The notes under the pieces were generated by a model. The model did not search any database and was not told the DNA's origin. It was given only the letters and a program-made list of their open reading frames with translations. A stretch of DNA of 64,000 nt from Azospirillum brasilense (lineage in GTDB: Bacteria; Pseudomonadota; Alphaproteobacteria; Azospirillales; Azospirillaceae): positions 1 to 64,000 of the forward strand of contig NZ_CP059454.1 in NCBI RefSeq assembly GCF_022023855.1. The letters are read 5' to 3'. Position 1 is the first letter of the stretch. Each line of letters starts with the position of its first letter. The translations under genes and the position numbers were made by a program. Below, one piece after another: positions 1 through 8,888 of the stretch.

Positions 1-1488
1 ATGACCGTTGAAGCCCTTGAGGAAACCGTGGCAGGCGCCCCCGCCGCCGGCGAAACGCGCACCCTGTCGCCCCGTCAGCAGGGGGTGAGAGAGCTGTTCG
101 ACCGGCTGGCGGCGGAGCGCGATCGCTGGGTCGAGCGGAACAGCGCCTTCCACGAGGCCGACCGCGCCTATCTGCGCTTCCTCGTGCCGGAGAACGCCTC
201 GGTGCTGGAGGTCGGCTGCGGCACGGGCGACACTCTGGCTTTCCTGCAACCGTCCCGTGGCGTGGGCATCGATCTCAGCCCGGCGATGGTCGAGCGGGCG
301 CGGCAGCGCCATCCGGGGCTGGAGTTCCACACTGGCAACGCCGAGGACCCGGCGGTCCTGGCGGCGGTCACCGGCACCTTCGACGTGATCCTGCTGTCCG
401 ACACCATCGGCTTCCTCGACGACATCGAGGAGACGCTGCGCCACCTGCACCGCTTCGCGACACCGCGCACCCGCATCATCGTCAGCTACCATTCCCGCCT
501 GTGGGAGCCGGTGCTGGGCCTTGCCGAAAAGCTCGGGTTGAAGATGCCGCAGGGCCAGCTCAACTGGCTGTCCAGCGCCGACATCGCTGGGCTTCTGACG
601 CTGGCTGGCTGGCAGCCGGTAAAGCGGGAATGGCGCCAACTCGTGCCGCGCCGCCTGCTCGGCCTCGGCACGCTGATCAACCGCAGCGTCGCCCCGCTGC
701 CCGGCGTCCGGAAGCTGTGCCTGCGCAACTACGTGGTGGCCCGCCCCGCACCACAGGTGCCGGAGAAGCAACCGTCCTGCACGGTGCTAGTCCCCTGCCG
801 GAACGAGCGCGGCAACATCGAGAACGCCATCCGCCGCCTGCCGCGCTTCTGCCCGGATCTGGAGGTCATCTACGTCGAGGGCAACAGCAAGGACAACACC
901 TACGAGGAATGCCTGCGCGTCCAGGCCGCCTATCCGGACTGGGACATCAAGGTCATGAAGCAGCCCGGCAAGGGCAAGGGCGACGCGGTGCGCGCCGGCT
1001 TCAACGCGGCGCGGGGCGACATCCTCATCATCCTCGACGCCGACCTGACCGTGCCGCCGGAGAGCCTGCCGAAATTCTACCGCGCCATCGCGTCCGGCCA
1101 GGGCGAGTTCATCAACGGCACGCGTCTGGTCTACCCGATGGACGACCAAGCCATGCGCTTCCTGAACTGGATCGCCAACCGTGCCTTCGCCCGCATCTTC
1201 TCCTTCCTGCTGAACACGCGCTTTACCGACACGCTGTGCGGCACGAAGGTGCTGTGGAAGAGCGACTACGACCAGATCGTGGCGAACCGCCACTACTTCG
1301 GCGACTTCGACCCGTTCGGCGACTTCGACCTGATCTTCGGCGCGTCAAAGCTGAACCTGGAGATCGTCGAGGTGCCGATCCGCTACGCGGACCGCAGCTA
1401 CGGCGAGACGCAGATCAGCCGCTTCAGCCACGGCTGGCTGCTGCTGCGCATGGTGCTGTTCGCCTGGAAGAAGCTGAAGGCGTTCTGA
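1..1488 (+). CDS. SAM methyltransferase fused to GT2 glycosyltransferase
   Basis: This 495-residue protein carries two enzymes. Residues about 30-250 form a class I SAM-dependent methyltransferase with the motif I signature VLEVGCGTGDT at 68-78. Residues about 258-495 form a family 2 glycosyltransferase resembling dolichyl-phosphate mannose/glucose synthases, with TVLVPCRNERGN near 261, the metal-binding DAD motif near 346-348, and a FTDTLCGTKVL segment typical of that subgroup. The likely role is transfer of a sugar from a nucleotide donor to a lipid or glycan acceptor, coupled to methylation; substrates cannot be read. The ATG is the first base of the window, so an upstream ribosome binding site or an earlier start cannot be seen. 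A strong hairpin terminator follows and the next gene converges on it. Confidence 0.88.
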   Translation: MTVEALEETVAGAPAAGETRTLSPRQQGVRELFDRLAAERDRWVERNSAFHEADRAYLRFLVPENASVLEVGCGTGDTLAFLQPSRGVGIDLSPAMVERARQRHPGLEFHTGNAEDPAVLAAVTGTFDVILLSDTIGFLDDIEETLRHLHRFATPRTRIIVSYHSRLWEPVLGLAEKLGLKMPQGQLNWLSSADIAGLLTLAGWQPVKREWRQLVPRRLLGLGTLINRSVAPLPGVRKLCLRNYVVARPAPQVPEKQPSCTVLVPCRNERGNIENAIRRLPRFCPDLEVIYVEGNSKDNTYEECLRVQAAYPDWDIKVMKQPGKGKGDAVRAGFNAARGDILIILDADLTVPPESLPKFYRAIASGQGEFINGTRLVYPMDDQAMRFLNWIANRAFARIFSFLLNTRFTDTLCGTKVLWKSDYDQIVANRHYFGDFDPFGDFDLIFGASKLNLEIVEVPIRYADRSYGETQISRFSHGWLLLRMVLFAWKKLKAF

Positions 1489-1510
1489 CCGCCGCCATTG
1501 GCTGGAATCG

Positions 1511-1547
1511 AAAAGCCCCGGACTGTTCGCGCGGTTCGGGGCTTTTT
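1511..1547. terminator. Bidirectional hairpin terminator
   Basis: A stem AAAAGCCCCG at 1511-1520 pairs with CGGGGCTTTT ending near 1546, followed by a T run. Because A and T runs flank the stem on both sides, it can serve both the upstream plus-strand fusion gene and the convergent dehydrogenase gene. Confidence 0.8.
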
Positions 1548-1574
1548 CAGTCGAGATTCCATGCGGGGCCGCGG

Positions 1575-2867
1575 TTACAGCCGCCAAAGATCCACGCCGT
1601 CCGGCACGCTGCTGCGGTCGAGCAGGCCCTTCACGTCCATGACGAGGCCCCGGCGGTCCTTCAGCAGGCCGGTCACCAGTTCCCAGCCCTCCGCCCGGTA
1701 GACAGCGTGGGGAACGGCCAGCACCACCGCGTCGGCGGGCAGCAGGGCGTCCCGCGCGGTCAGGGTCAGGCCGTACTCGTGGGTCACCTCTTCCGCGGAA
1801 GCCAGCGGGTCGTGAAGCGCAACCTCCACCCCGAAGCTCGCCAACTCGGCTACGATGTCCACCACGCGGGTGTTGCGGATGTCGGGCACGTCCTCCTTGA
1901 AGGTCAGGCCCAGCACCGTCACCCGCAGCGGGCTGGCCGACCCGGCGCTCCGGCGCAGAAGCCGCTTCACCGTCTCCTGCGCCACATACTGGCCCATGGT
2001 GTCGTTGATGCGCCGGCCCGCCAGGATGACCTCCGGGTTGTGGCCCAACTGCTCCGCCCGGTGGGTCAGGTAATAGGGGTCCACGCCGATGCAGTGCCCC
2101 CCGACCAGCCCCGGGTGGAACTTCAGAAAGTTCCACTTGGTGCCGGCGGCGGCCAACACGTCGCGGGTGTCGATGCCCATGCGGTGGAAGATCACCGCCA
2201 GTTCGTTCATCAGGGCGATGTTGACGTCGCGCTGGGTGTTCTCGATCACCTTGGCGGCCTCCGCCACGGCGATGGAGGCGGCCTCATGCACGCCGGCCTT
2301 CACCACGCTACCGTAGACCGCTGCGACGAGTTCCCGCGTCGCCGAGTTGGAGCCGGAGACGACCTTGGTGATCGTCTCGAACCGGTGCTCCTTGTCGCCG
2401 GGGTTGATGCGCTCCGGCGAATAGCCGACAGTGAAGTCCCGTCCATAGTTCAGGCCGGACTCGGCCTCCAGCACCGGTACGCAATCCATCTCCGTGGCGC
2501 CGGGATAGACGGTTGATTCGTAGACCACCACGTCGCCGCGCTTCAGATGCCGCCCGACGGTGCGGCTAGCGGCCAGCAGCGGGCGCAGGTCTGGACGCCG
2601 GGCGTCGTCGATCGGGGTAGGCACCGTGACGATATGGAAGTCGGCCTTTGCAAGATCCGCCGGGTCGTCGGTCAGGTGCAGTTTGGCCGCAGCCAGATCC
2701 ATGTCCGCCACCTCGCCCGTGTGGTCGTGCCCGTCCCGCAGAGCCTTGATGCGGCGCGCATCGATGTCGAAGGCCACGACGGGCACACCTGCCCGCCCGA
2801 ACGCGACGGCCACTGGCAAGCCGACATAGCCGAGTCCGATCACCGAGATGCGGCGGGAGTGAAGCAT
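1575..2867 (-). CDS. UDP-N-acetylhexosamine 6-dehydrogenase (TviB/WecC-like)
   Basis: This 430-residue protein oxidises C6 of a UDP-sugar to a uronate using two NAD+. The N-terminus has the dinucleotide-binding motif VIGLGYVGLPVA (residues about 7-18). The segment PERINPGDKEHRFE and the catalytic-cysteine motif GGHCIGVDPYYL are typical of the UDP-N-acetylgalactosamine/mannosamine dehydrogenase branch rather than UDP-glucose dehydrogenase. The start is placed at the ATG of MLHSRRISVIG, because an in-frame start ten codons upstream only adds residues that do not belong to the fold. The product would feed an N-acetylhexosaminuronic acid into a surface polymer. A UDP-Glc substrate is less likely on motif grounds. 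Confidence 0.93.
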   Translation of the reverse strand: MLHSRRISVIGLGYVGLPVAVAFGRAGVPVVAFDIDARRIKALRDGHDHTGEVADMDLAAAKLHLTDDPADLAKADFHIVTVPTPIDDARRPDLRPLLAASRTVGRHLKRGDVVVYESTVYPGATEMDCVPVLEAESGLNYGRDFTVGYSPERINPGDKEHRFETITKVVSGSNSATRELVAAVYGSVVKAGVHEAASIAVAEAAKVIENTQRDVNIALMNELAVIFHRMGIDTRDVLAAAGTKWNFLKFHPGLVGGHCIGVDPYYLTHRAEQLGHNPEVILAGRRINDTMGQYVAQETVKRLLRRSAGSASPLRVTVLGLTFKEDVPDIRNTRVVDIVAELASFGVEVALHDPLASAEEVTHEYGLTLTARDALLPADAVVLAVPHAVYRAEGWELVTGLLKDRRGLVMDVKGLLDRSSVPDGVDLWRL

Positions 2868-3063
2868 GATGGCGTGGCTTCCTTGGAAGACGAACAATGG
2901 GAATGATGGGAAACGGGACGGAAAGGGCTGTTCTTATACACGCTCCGCCCGTGCGGGGGGAGCCGCTAAGTGACTGGCCTCAACCGATATCTCGCTTGAG
3001 TTGTTTTTTATGATGCGCTTATCACTTTTCCGAAGACCGGCTTCCGATTATCTGAGCTATCAC

Positions 3064-3093
3064 TTGTCACAATCCATTAAGACCACCTATGCA
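3064..3093 (+). promoter_or_regulatory. Candidate promoter in an AT-rich 372-bp intergenic region
   Basis: The gap 2868-3239 lies between divergent genes and is clearly more AT-rich than the flanks. TTGTCA at 3064-3069 and TATGCA at 3088-3093 are spaced 18 bases and could act as -35/-10 boxes for the following plus-strand genes. A second weaker pair, TTGAGT (2996-3001) and TTATCA (3019-3024), is 17 bases apart. No other feature is visible in the gap. Confidence 0.3.
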
Positions 3094-3239
3094 GGCTTTT
3101 TTGAGGAATAAAGCGACATTTCCGCACCCGTCAGCACGTTTGTGATACAATCCATCCTTGCCTTCTCGAGCTTATCCCCTTTCCAACACGTCAACCCACA
3201 CAAAATCAACCGTCGATAACATCACAATCAGCATCGAAC

Positions 3240-3527
3240 ATGTCCATAGCGCACAGGCTGAAGCCCAACGAGATCAGCCAGGATGCGCTGCCGTTTTATG
3301 ACGAGTTCGACGGCATTCTGCGGCCCTTGTCAGAAAAGGATCCAGGTGTTTTGGAAATCATCACCTGCAACCATCTGCCAAAAGCGGTGAGAGGTTTGGT
3401 GCATTCTGCATTTGACCAAACACGATCGCAAGAAAGTTCCTCCGAGGCGAAGATTATCCGATTGTCATTCAAGCGCGATCACTTCTACATAATCAGGGGG
3501 ATACCTTTCTATTATGACATAACATGA
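3240..3527 (+). CDS. Hypothetical 95-residue protein
   Basis: I do not recognise this small protein. It has mixed charged and hydrophobic composition, no signal peptide, no membrane segment and no metal-binding motif; the C-terminal half contains an alternating basic/aromatic stretch ending in FYYDIT. It lies 50 bases upstream of a radical SAM gene on the same strand and shares its low GC, so it could be a substrate or partner of that enzyme, but this is only positional. No clear ribosome binding site precedes the ATG, and it could be a chance reading frame in AT-rich DNA. Confidence 0.5.
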   Translation: MSIAHRLKPNEISQDALPFYDEFDGILRPLSEKDPGVLEIITCNHLPKAVRGLVHSAFDQTRSQESSSEAKIIRLSFKRDHFYIIRGIPFYYDIT

Positions 3528-3577
3528 ATATAACGAACTAAATTGCATTGCAAAAATCTGAAATAGGATCGAATATT

Positions 3578-5170
3578 ATGAAGAAAATCATAAATACTAT
3601 CGAATCGTTAAGAGGTCGCCGTGTTTATCTGTTTGGTTCCGGCGACTGCGGAGTTCAAGCACATCATATGATAGAACATTTTTTTGGAATATCTGTTTCT
3701 GGATTCATCGATTCGTTCCGAAAAGGAACTCTCAATGGCTTGCCAATTTTCACTGCAAAGGAATTTTTTTCTGAAACACCTCCCGACAGCGCAGTCCTAA
3801 TCACATCTCAATACTGTCGGGAGATTGAAGCAACTATACGCTCTTATGGTAATATCAATTACAACATTCTGGTTTATGCGCCCTTATCATGGCGCAATCT
3901 GAATCAGTTCCGGGCCAAGTTGTCTCCCACCACGGCAGCCTGCGGAATGGAAACTCCTTCTCCCATCCCTTGCAACGCCGGAGCACTCCAAGCTCCCTCC
4001 ATCGATTCGGCCGACGCCTTGGCAGAATTGTCGACCATCTCGTTCAATAGCGACTGCTATGTGGATCTTCCGCTGACGGAACGATGCAATTTGCGCTGCG
4101 GCTATTGCCCCCATCACAACACGTCGCGGAAAGACTGGAGCGAAACGGCAACGTGGCTTGTCGATCAGGTCCACGCATCGCTGAAAGCCTATCCCGGAGT
4201 ATCCATAGAGTTGGGCGGCGGGGCGGGCGAGACAACGATTCTAAAAGCTTGGCAGCAGCAGGCAGAGCGCTTCATAGCCATCGGCGGCCAGATGCGGATA
4301 ACCACCAATCTTGCACGGGAACTGCGCTGGGACGAGGCCGAAACGCTCTCCCGATTCTTTCATATCAACGTCAGCCTCGACAGCGTTGACAGCCAAGTCC
4401 TCAAATCGGTCCGTGTCGGCGCTAGCCTGTCAAAGGTCGTGTTCAATATTGCCCAGATCCAGGCAGCGGCCATGGCTGAAGGACGCGAGCCACCCAATTT
4501 CAACATACAGGCTGTCGTCACGAACAAGAGCGTTGCGCAGGTAGACCGCGTTGCCGCAATGGCCGCGGCGCTCGGCATCAGGAGCGTCCGATACATTGCG
4601 TTAAACGGAAAAACCTTCGACCCGACCCTGTCCGGAATCACCGGACTGAACCGGAACCAGGCTCTTGCGGTTGCGGCAGCCTTCGAACGCGCCTTCGAAA
4701 TCGGCATCGACGCTGACATCAGCGTCGAGGTGGACGATGAGGTTTCGGACTGCCTAGCCGCCTGCCTGCTCCAGCCCGATGCTTCCGAAGAACTGGCCAC
4801 GCCCGTCGACACTCCGGACACGTCGACCCAAGGGAAAATTTCGGCAGATGGGTGGCCTCCAGGCAAAACGCGCCTGTGCCTGGAGCCCTGGTCGCACATC
4901 GTCTTCACTTATGACGGCACGGTGTTCTCCTGCTGTTATGGCGCTCCGATGTTCCGCCCCAACTATGCCCTCGTCGGGACGGATATGGACGCAATCTTCA
5001 ACGCCGAACCGATCCAGGATCTGCGACGGGAACTGCTGACCGGCAACCTTGGCGCGCTTTGCCGCAACTGCGTGCAGAAGCCGCTTGTCGCCACCAGCCA
5101 TTTCCGGGAAAAGGTTGATGCTCTGGTCCGGACCCGCCGCCAACGCGGTGACCAGCCCACGGGCGGCTGA
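3578..5170 (+). CDS. Radical SAM/SPASM protein with N-terminal nucleotide-binding-like domain
   Basis: This 530-residue protein is a radical SAM enzyme. The 4Fe-4S motif CNLRCGYC is at about residues 169-176, followed by a GGGAGE-type SAM-binding segment, and the C-terminal SPASM-like region has CLEPWSH, FSCCYG and CRNC cysteines for an auxiliary cluster. Residues about 9-100 form a separate Rossmann-like domain starting RRVYLFGSGDCG, with an IDSF turn, resembling the PglD-type nucleotide/sugar-binding fold. The start is the ATG at 3578, which has AGGA a suitable distance upstream; a TTG ten codons earlier is the alternative. The chemistry is unknown. Its setting among glycosyltransferases suggests sugar or lipid modification rather than peptide maturation. 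The 5' part is very AT-rich compared with its 3' part. Confidence 0.88.
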   Translation: MKKIINTIESLRGRRVYLFGSGDCGVQAHHMIEHFFGISVSGFIDSFRKGTLNGLPIFTAKEFFSETPPDSAVLITSQYCREIEATIRSYGNINYNILVYAPLSWRNLNQFRAKLSPTTAACGMETPSPIPCNAGALQAPSIDSADALAELSTISFNSDCYVDLPLTERCNLRCGYCPHHNTSRKDWSETATWLVDQVHASLKAYPGVSIELGGGAGETTILKAWQQQAERFIAIGGQMRITTNLARELRWDEAETLSRFFHINVSLDSVDSQVLKSVRVGASLSKVVFNIAQIQAAAMAEGREPPNFNIQAVVTNKSVAQVDRVAAMAAALGIRSVRYIALNGKTFDPTLSGITGLNRNQALAVAAAFERAFEIGIDADISVEVDDEVSDCLAACLLQPDASEELATPVDTPDTSTQGKISADGWPPGKTRLCLEPWSHIVFTYDGTVFSCCYGAPMFRPNYALVGTDMDAIFNAEPIQDLRRELLTGNLGALCRNCVQKPLVATSHFREKVDALVRTRRQRGDQPTGG

Positions 5171-5182
5171 GCCAAAGGGTAG

Positions 5183-7582
5183 TCAAACTGCCCCGACCTC
5201 TGCCGCCAGTTCGCTCCAACTGTCCATCGGTGTGAAGGTCCGCTTGCGCAGCGTCCAGACCGCCGGCATGTGAAATGTGGCGCCGGTCTGTCTGACGAAG
5301 TGGGGGGTCCCGGGCCCATCGGTACGGGCCACCCGATCCAACGTGGCATCGCTGACCGAACCGTCGAACGCTCCTTCCACCCGAAGTCCGGTCAGTTCTT
5401 CAAACAGGCGGTTCAACCCCTCAGGTGTAGCGAGACGGGCAGGAATGCCCGTCGGGCCGCAAAGGCTTCCACAGGCGCCGTTCAGCAGGACATCCATTGT
5501 CAGGACAAGGCATCCCTCGTCTCGCAGCCGCGCGTCGATCCAGGCCATCGTCGCTACGAAACCGTGGAGGAACACGGCCCCATCCGGGACCACGACGATA
5601 TCCCAACGCTTTCCCGCCAGATCTGCGCCGTCCAACCGGCCAAGGTGATGAACGGCAAGCCGCTCGGCATCGCAAGGGCGTGAAACCAGCCGCCAGCGAT
5701 CCGTTTCGCCACGTGCGACCCGACGCGCATGCTCAGACGCTTCGGTGCCGATGTTGATGGCATCGACGTGATGGACAATGTTCGACAGGAACGCGGGCAT
5801 GCCGTCGGGGTTTGAAGCAATGACCGCTGCATCCTGCACGCGGGTCAACAATCCAAGCCGGTCCAGAGCGTAAACGGTCTGCCCCCTCGACCACGCCCCA
5901 CAGCTGCGCTTGTAAAAGTTGTAGACAAGGTCGAGGCGGTCCAAGGCATTGACCCGGGGTGCGTCGGTCGTCTCGTCGTCGAGGTAGCGCGGAAAGGTGG
6001 AGCAGCCAACCTTGTAGCGGTCCACCCACGCGAACCAGGGAGGTGACTCCCAGTCCTCGGATGCCGTGACCTTGCTGAGGGCCGGCGGGCCGGCGGGCCG
6101 CTCGGTCAACGGCAGATTGCTCTCGGCTCGTACGCGCACAGCATTACGCGACCGGGCCGCCACTTTCTTGATCTGGCCGAGCCGTTGCGCGGTGATCGCC
6201 TCGGCGCGCTCCACGCCCGGCCAGTTGAGCAGCGCGATCAACGGGGCTGTCCAGCGCATCGGATCGATCTCAGCAAGATCACCTGCCCGCAGGACGATTC
6301 TCAGGTCACCGCGGGCAATGGCAACTTCTCGCGGGCTCATCTCCTGCGCTCGGCCGAGCGCCTGCGCGAGATGGTCCTCAACGCTCGGCCCGGCGGATGC
6401 CGCGTCCGCCTGCATCAGCGGCCGGACGATGCCGACCAGACGATCACCGATGCCTTGCAGGGATAAATCGCGCACGCCGCGCTCGTAAGCGGCCTCGATG
6501 ACTCGTGTGCGCAGGCCGTGATCAGCGATCAGCCGCCCAAGATTCACTGAGAAACCTTCCAAATGGTCTGCCAGCAGCACGGAAACGCCGTCCTCAAGGC
6601 AGTGAACCACTTCGCCCACCGGTGTGGCGCACACGGCCACTTTCGCCAACAGATATTCAAACATCTTCGTTGGGCTCTTGCAGGCGTTGAACATAGTGTC
6701 CGCATAAGGCAGAACGCCGATGTCCATCTCCGCAAGAACCTCGCTGAACCGTTCCGGCGCGATACGTTCGTGAAAGACGATGTTGTCGATGTCCGGATAA
6801 CGTTGCGCCACGCGCCGCTTGAGTTCCGGCCAAGCCCGGCCGAATCCGATCAGGTGGAAGCAAGCGCCCGCACGGACATCCGGTGGGATCAGCGCGAAGG
6901 CATCAATGGCGAAAAAAATGTCCCGCAGCACCAACGAGCCCCAGACATCCCCACACCAGAGGATGTTGACCCTGTCCCCAAAACGCTGGCGCGGCAGGTG
7001 CCTGTGGGAGGGGTTGAAATCCTCAAGGTCGGCAACGGTATGGACGAGATGAGTGTTCGGCCGGTTACGCCCGACAAGCTCAAGCAACTTGGTGCTGGAT
7101 ACCACGCAGGCATCCGCGCGCGCGGTCATCGACGACAACAGGACGTCGGGCCGCAGGGAAGGAAACCATGGCTCGAGACGCCAGTAGGGCGACGTGTCGA
7201 CGTCATAGTCGTCGTAGTCAAAGATGATTTTGTTGCCATGACGCGCGGCCGCCATACAGCAAGACAGCACGTGATAGCCGGCCTTCTGCACGTACAGGAC
7301 CGCATGGGGATTTTCAGCCAGGATATCGAAGGCCTGGAGGTTGAGGCGAAGCTTCTCTTCCTCGGGGATCTGTGCGACCGGACCGCCCCCAAACTTCGCA
7401 CCGAGATGGTCGACGAAAGACAGAACCTCCGCCGCTATACCCTTTTGCCGGAGAAGCTTTGCGAAGCTGTAGCAACGCACCCGTGCCGGGGCGAGGGCGA
7501 AGCCGTCCTGCGCCACGAAGATCACATCGGCCTCCTTGTAGCGGTGACGCTGTGCAGAGCTGAGGGGGGGAAGGTCCGACAT
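5183..7582 (-). CDS. GT4-like glycosyltransferase with shared C-terminal module
   Basis: This 799-residue protein has an N-terminal GT-B glycosyltransferase (residues about 15-400), with ADVIFVAQDGF, RVRCYSFAKLLR, and the donor-site region GVLPYADTMFNACKSPTKMFEYLLAKVAVCATPVGEV. It is followed by a long C-terminal module (about 420-795). That module contains EDWESPPW, FYKRSCGAWSRGQ, YALDRLGLL, a degraded Rossmann/methyltransferase-like core and SDATLDRVA. The same module occurs in the proteins at 23788, 26453 and 33419. The whole protein is a full-length paralogue of the one at 33419-35812. The start at 7582 was chosen because AGGA precedes it and it matches the paralogue's N-terminus; an in-frame start 64 codons upstream gives unlikely sequence. 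It converges with the radical SAM gene 12 bases away. Confidence 0.9.
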   Translation of the reverse strand: MSDLPPLSSAQRHRYKEADVIFVAQDGFALAPARVRCYSFAKLLRQKGIAAEVLSFVDHLGAKFGGGPVAQIPEEEKLRLNLQAFDILAENPHAVLYVQKAGYHVLSCCMAAARHGNKIIFDYDDYDVDTSPYWRLEPWFPSLRPDVLLSSMTARADACVVSSTKLLELVGRNRPNTHLVHTVADLEDFNPSHRHLPRQRFGDRVNILWCGDVWGSLVLRDIFFAIDAFALIPPDVRAGACFHLIGFGRAWPELKRRVAQRYPDIDNIVFHERIAPERFSEVLAEMDIGVLPYADTMFNACKSPTKMFEYLLAKVAVCATPVGEVVHCLEDGVSVLLADHLEGFSVNLGRLIADHGLRTRVIEAAYERGVRDLSLQGIGDRLVGIVRPLMQADAASAGPSVEDHLAQALGRAQEMSPREVAIARGDLRIVLRAGDLAEIDPMRWTAPLIALLNWPGVERAEAITAQRLGQIKKVAARSRNAVRVRAESNLPLTERPAGPPALSKVTASEDWESPPWFAWVDRYKVGCSTFPRYLDDETTDAPRVNALDRLDLVYNFYKRSCGAWSRGQTVYALDRLGLLTRVQDAAVIASNPDGMPAFLSNIVHHVDAINIGTEASEHARRVARGETDRWRLVSRPCDAERLAVHHLGRLDGADLAGKRWDIVVVPDGAVFLHGFVATMAWIDARLRDEGCLVLTMDVLLNGACGSLCGPTGIPARLATPEGLNRLFEELTGLRVEGAFDGSVSDATLDRVARTDGPGTPHFVRQTGATFHMPAVWTLRKRTFTPMDSWSELAAEVGAV

Positions 7583-7991
7583 GTGGCTATCCTGCCTGGA
7601 GCGGGCGGGGCCGCGGGATTTGGGAAACGCGGAGCGCGAAGTCCGACCGATTGCGGGCCGAACGCTCCGGAAAGCTTGAAGGGAGCGTGGTGCCGCTGTT
7701 GTACGTCCTGCCCACGGACCGTACAAGATAGAGATCCACTCGATCCAGCGGGCGGGCGGCGCGCTCCGATTCATACTCTTTGAACAATGTGGACAATGGC
7801 TCTGAAGATCGCGGCGGAGGTTTCACGGGCAGTAGCAGACTTACCGCCTGATTTCCGGACGAGGCCGAGGGTGCAATTGTGGATATCGTCCAGGGTAAGC
7901 GCTACCGCTTCAGATCGGACGTTCAGGCCCCCGGCAAGAGCGTTGTCCGGTCGTGTCCCGAGGCATGGTGTGGGAGCCGGGGCGCTCATCT

Positions 7992-8536
7992 GGTCTCCGG
8001 CAGGTCTGGCCGGGACAGTCACGCGGCCGTAGCGGGCAACGTGAGGGCGAGATCATCGCGCAAGGGGGCGATGGTTTCCAGGGTCATGTAGCGCGCCCGC
8101 TGGACCGCCCATTCATCGTTCTGTTCGAGCAGAATGGCACCGATCAGCCGAGTGATCGCCGCCTCGTTGGGGAAGATGCCGACCACCTCGGTGCGCCGCT
8201 TGATCTCGCCGTTCAGCCGCTCCAGCGGGTTCGTAGCTGCCCTTGCGCAGCTTGGGCATGCGCAGTTCGACGGTGCCGGCACGGGTCTCCCAATCACGCT
8301 CGCGGTAGCCGTTGCGCTGAACCAGCCGCTCGGCGGAGCGCTCACCGTGGGCGGCGCCGGTCAGGCCTTGCACCTCCAGTTCCATCAGCCGCTCGGCTGC
8401 GAAGCCGATCATCTCGCGCAAGACGTCAGCGTCAGGGCTCTTCTCCAGCAGCGCGCGAAGCGCCATCATCTCGTCGGTCATCGTGGTCACCCTTCGGTCG
8501 GGTTGAGGTGTGGTGACCAGACTCTACCGGAGACCC
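7992..8536 (-). mobile_element. IS256-family element with internal deletion
   Basis: Imperfect terminal inverted repeats bound the segment: GGTCTCCGGCAGGTCTGG starting at 7992 on the left, and the complement of a GGGTCTCCGG-TAGAGTCTGG sequence ending at 8536 on the right. Between them lie only the two ends of an IS256-type (Mutator-class) transposase. The element is about 0.55 kb instead of about 1.3 kb and cannot move by itself, though its ends could be mobilised by an intact copy elsewhere. No convincing target-site duplication could be read. Confidence 0.7.
8019..8490 (-). pseudogene. IS256-family transposase remnant, catalytic core deleted
   Basis: The 5' part (8490 down to about 8237) encodes the family's N-terminus with a MALRALLEKSPD-type start, LVQRNGYRERDWETRAGTVE and LRMPKLRKGSY. 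The 3' part (about 8232 to 8019) encodes the family's C-terminus NPLERLNGEIKRRTEVVGIFPN. The two are joined near 8232-8237 in different frames, so everything between, including the DDE catalytic residues, is missing. Intact relatives are about 400 residues; this retains roughly 85 plus 70. Confidence 0.85.
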
Positions 8537-8550
8537 ACGATGACCGCCCC

Positions 8551-8616
8551 GCTGTGGACAACCGGCCCGCCTACGCCAGCTCTGGGGGGCGCTTCGGCGG
8601 GCCGGTTCCCCACAGC
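8551..8616. repeat. Long inverted repeat, possible IS end or hairpin
   Basis: A 21-base arm at 8551-8571 (beginning GCTGTGGACAACCGG) is repeated in inverted orientation at 8596-8616 with two mismatches, leaving a 24-base loop. It begins 15 bases outside the right end of the IS256 remnant. It may be an end of a second decayed insertion element. Confidence 0.55.
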
Positions 8617-8888
8617 TCTCTACACCACGTTCAGGGACGTGACCCACTGTTCTCTGGCCGGTGCTGTCGTCCAACACCGGTTCCTTCTCCACCGGTTCTT
8701 CCGCAAGGCAGATGCGATTCGCTCCTCCTCGTCGATGCGGTGTTCGGATTGCCCTGGAAAAGCGGCATTTACCGCCTGTTATCCATTCCAATGAAACAAT
8801 GTAGCACAAAAGCTGGTGGAAATAGCCTCGCCACCCGCGCCGGAGCGAATTAAAGCGACAGCGCCAGTAAGAGAAGCCCGACGGAGGA
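8617..8888. other. Intergenic region, probable mobile-element debris
   Basis: No gene can be supported here. Together with 7583-7991 this makes a 1.3-kb region between the glycosyltransferase and the next gene that holds only insertion-element remnants. Reverse-strand reading frames are arginine- and tryptophan-rich and resemble decayed insertion-sequence tails, but no family could be assigned. Confidence 0.4.

Noticed and set aside
501..2516. Long plus-strand open frame (671 codons) across the fusion gene and the dehydrogenase
   Set aside because: It is a shadow: arginine/alanine-rich, low complexity, overlapping two clear enzymes on either strand and the terminator between them.
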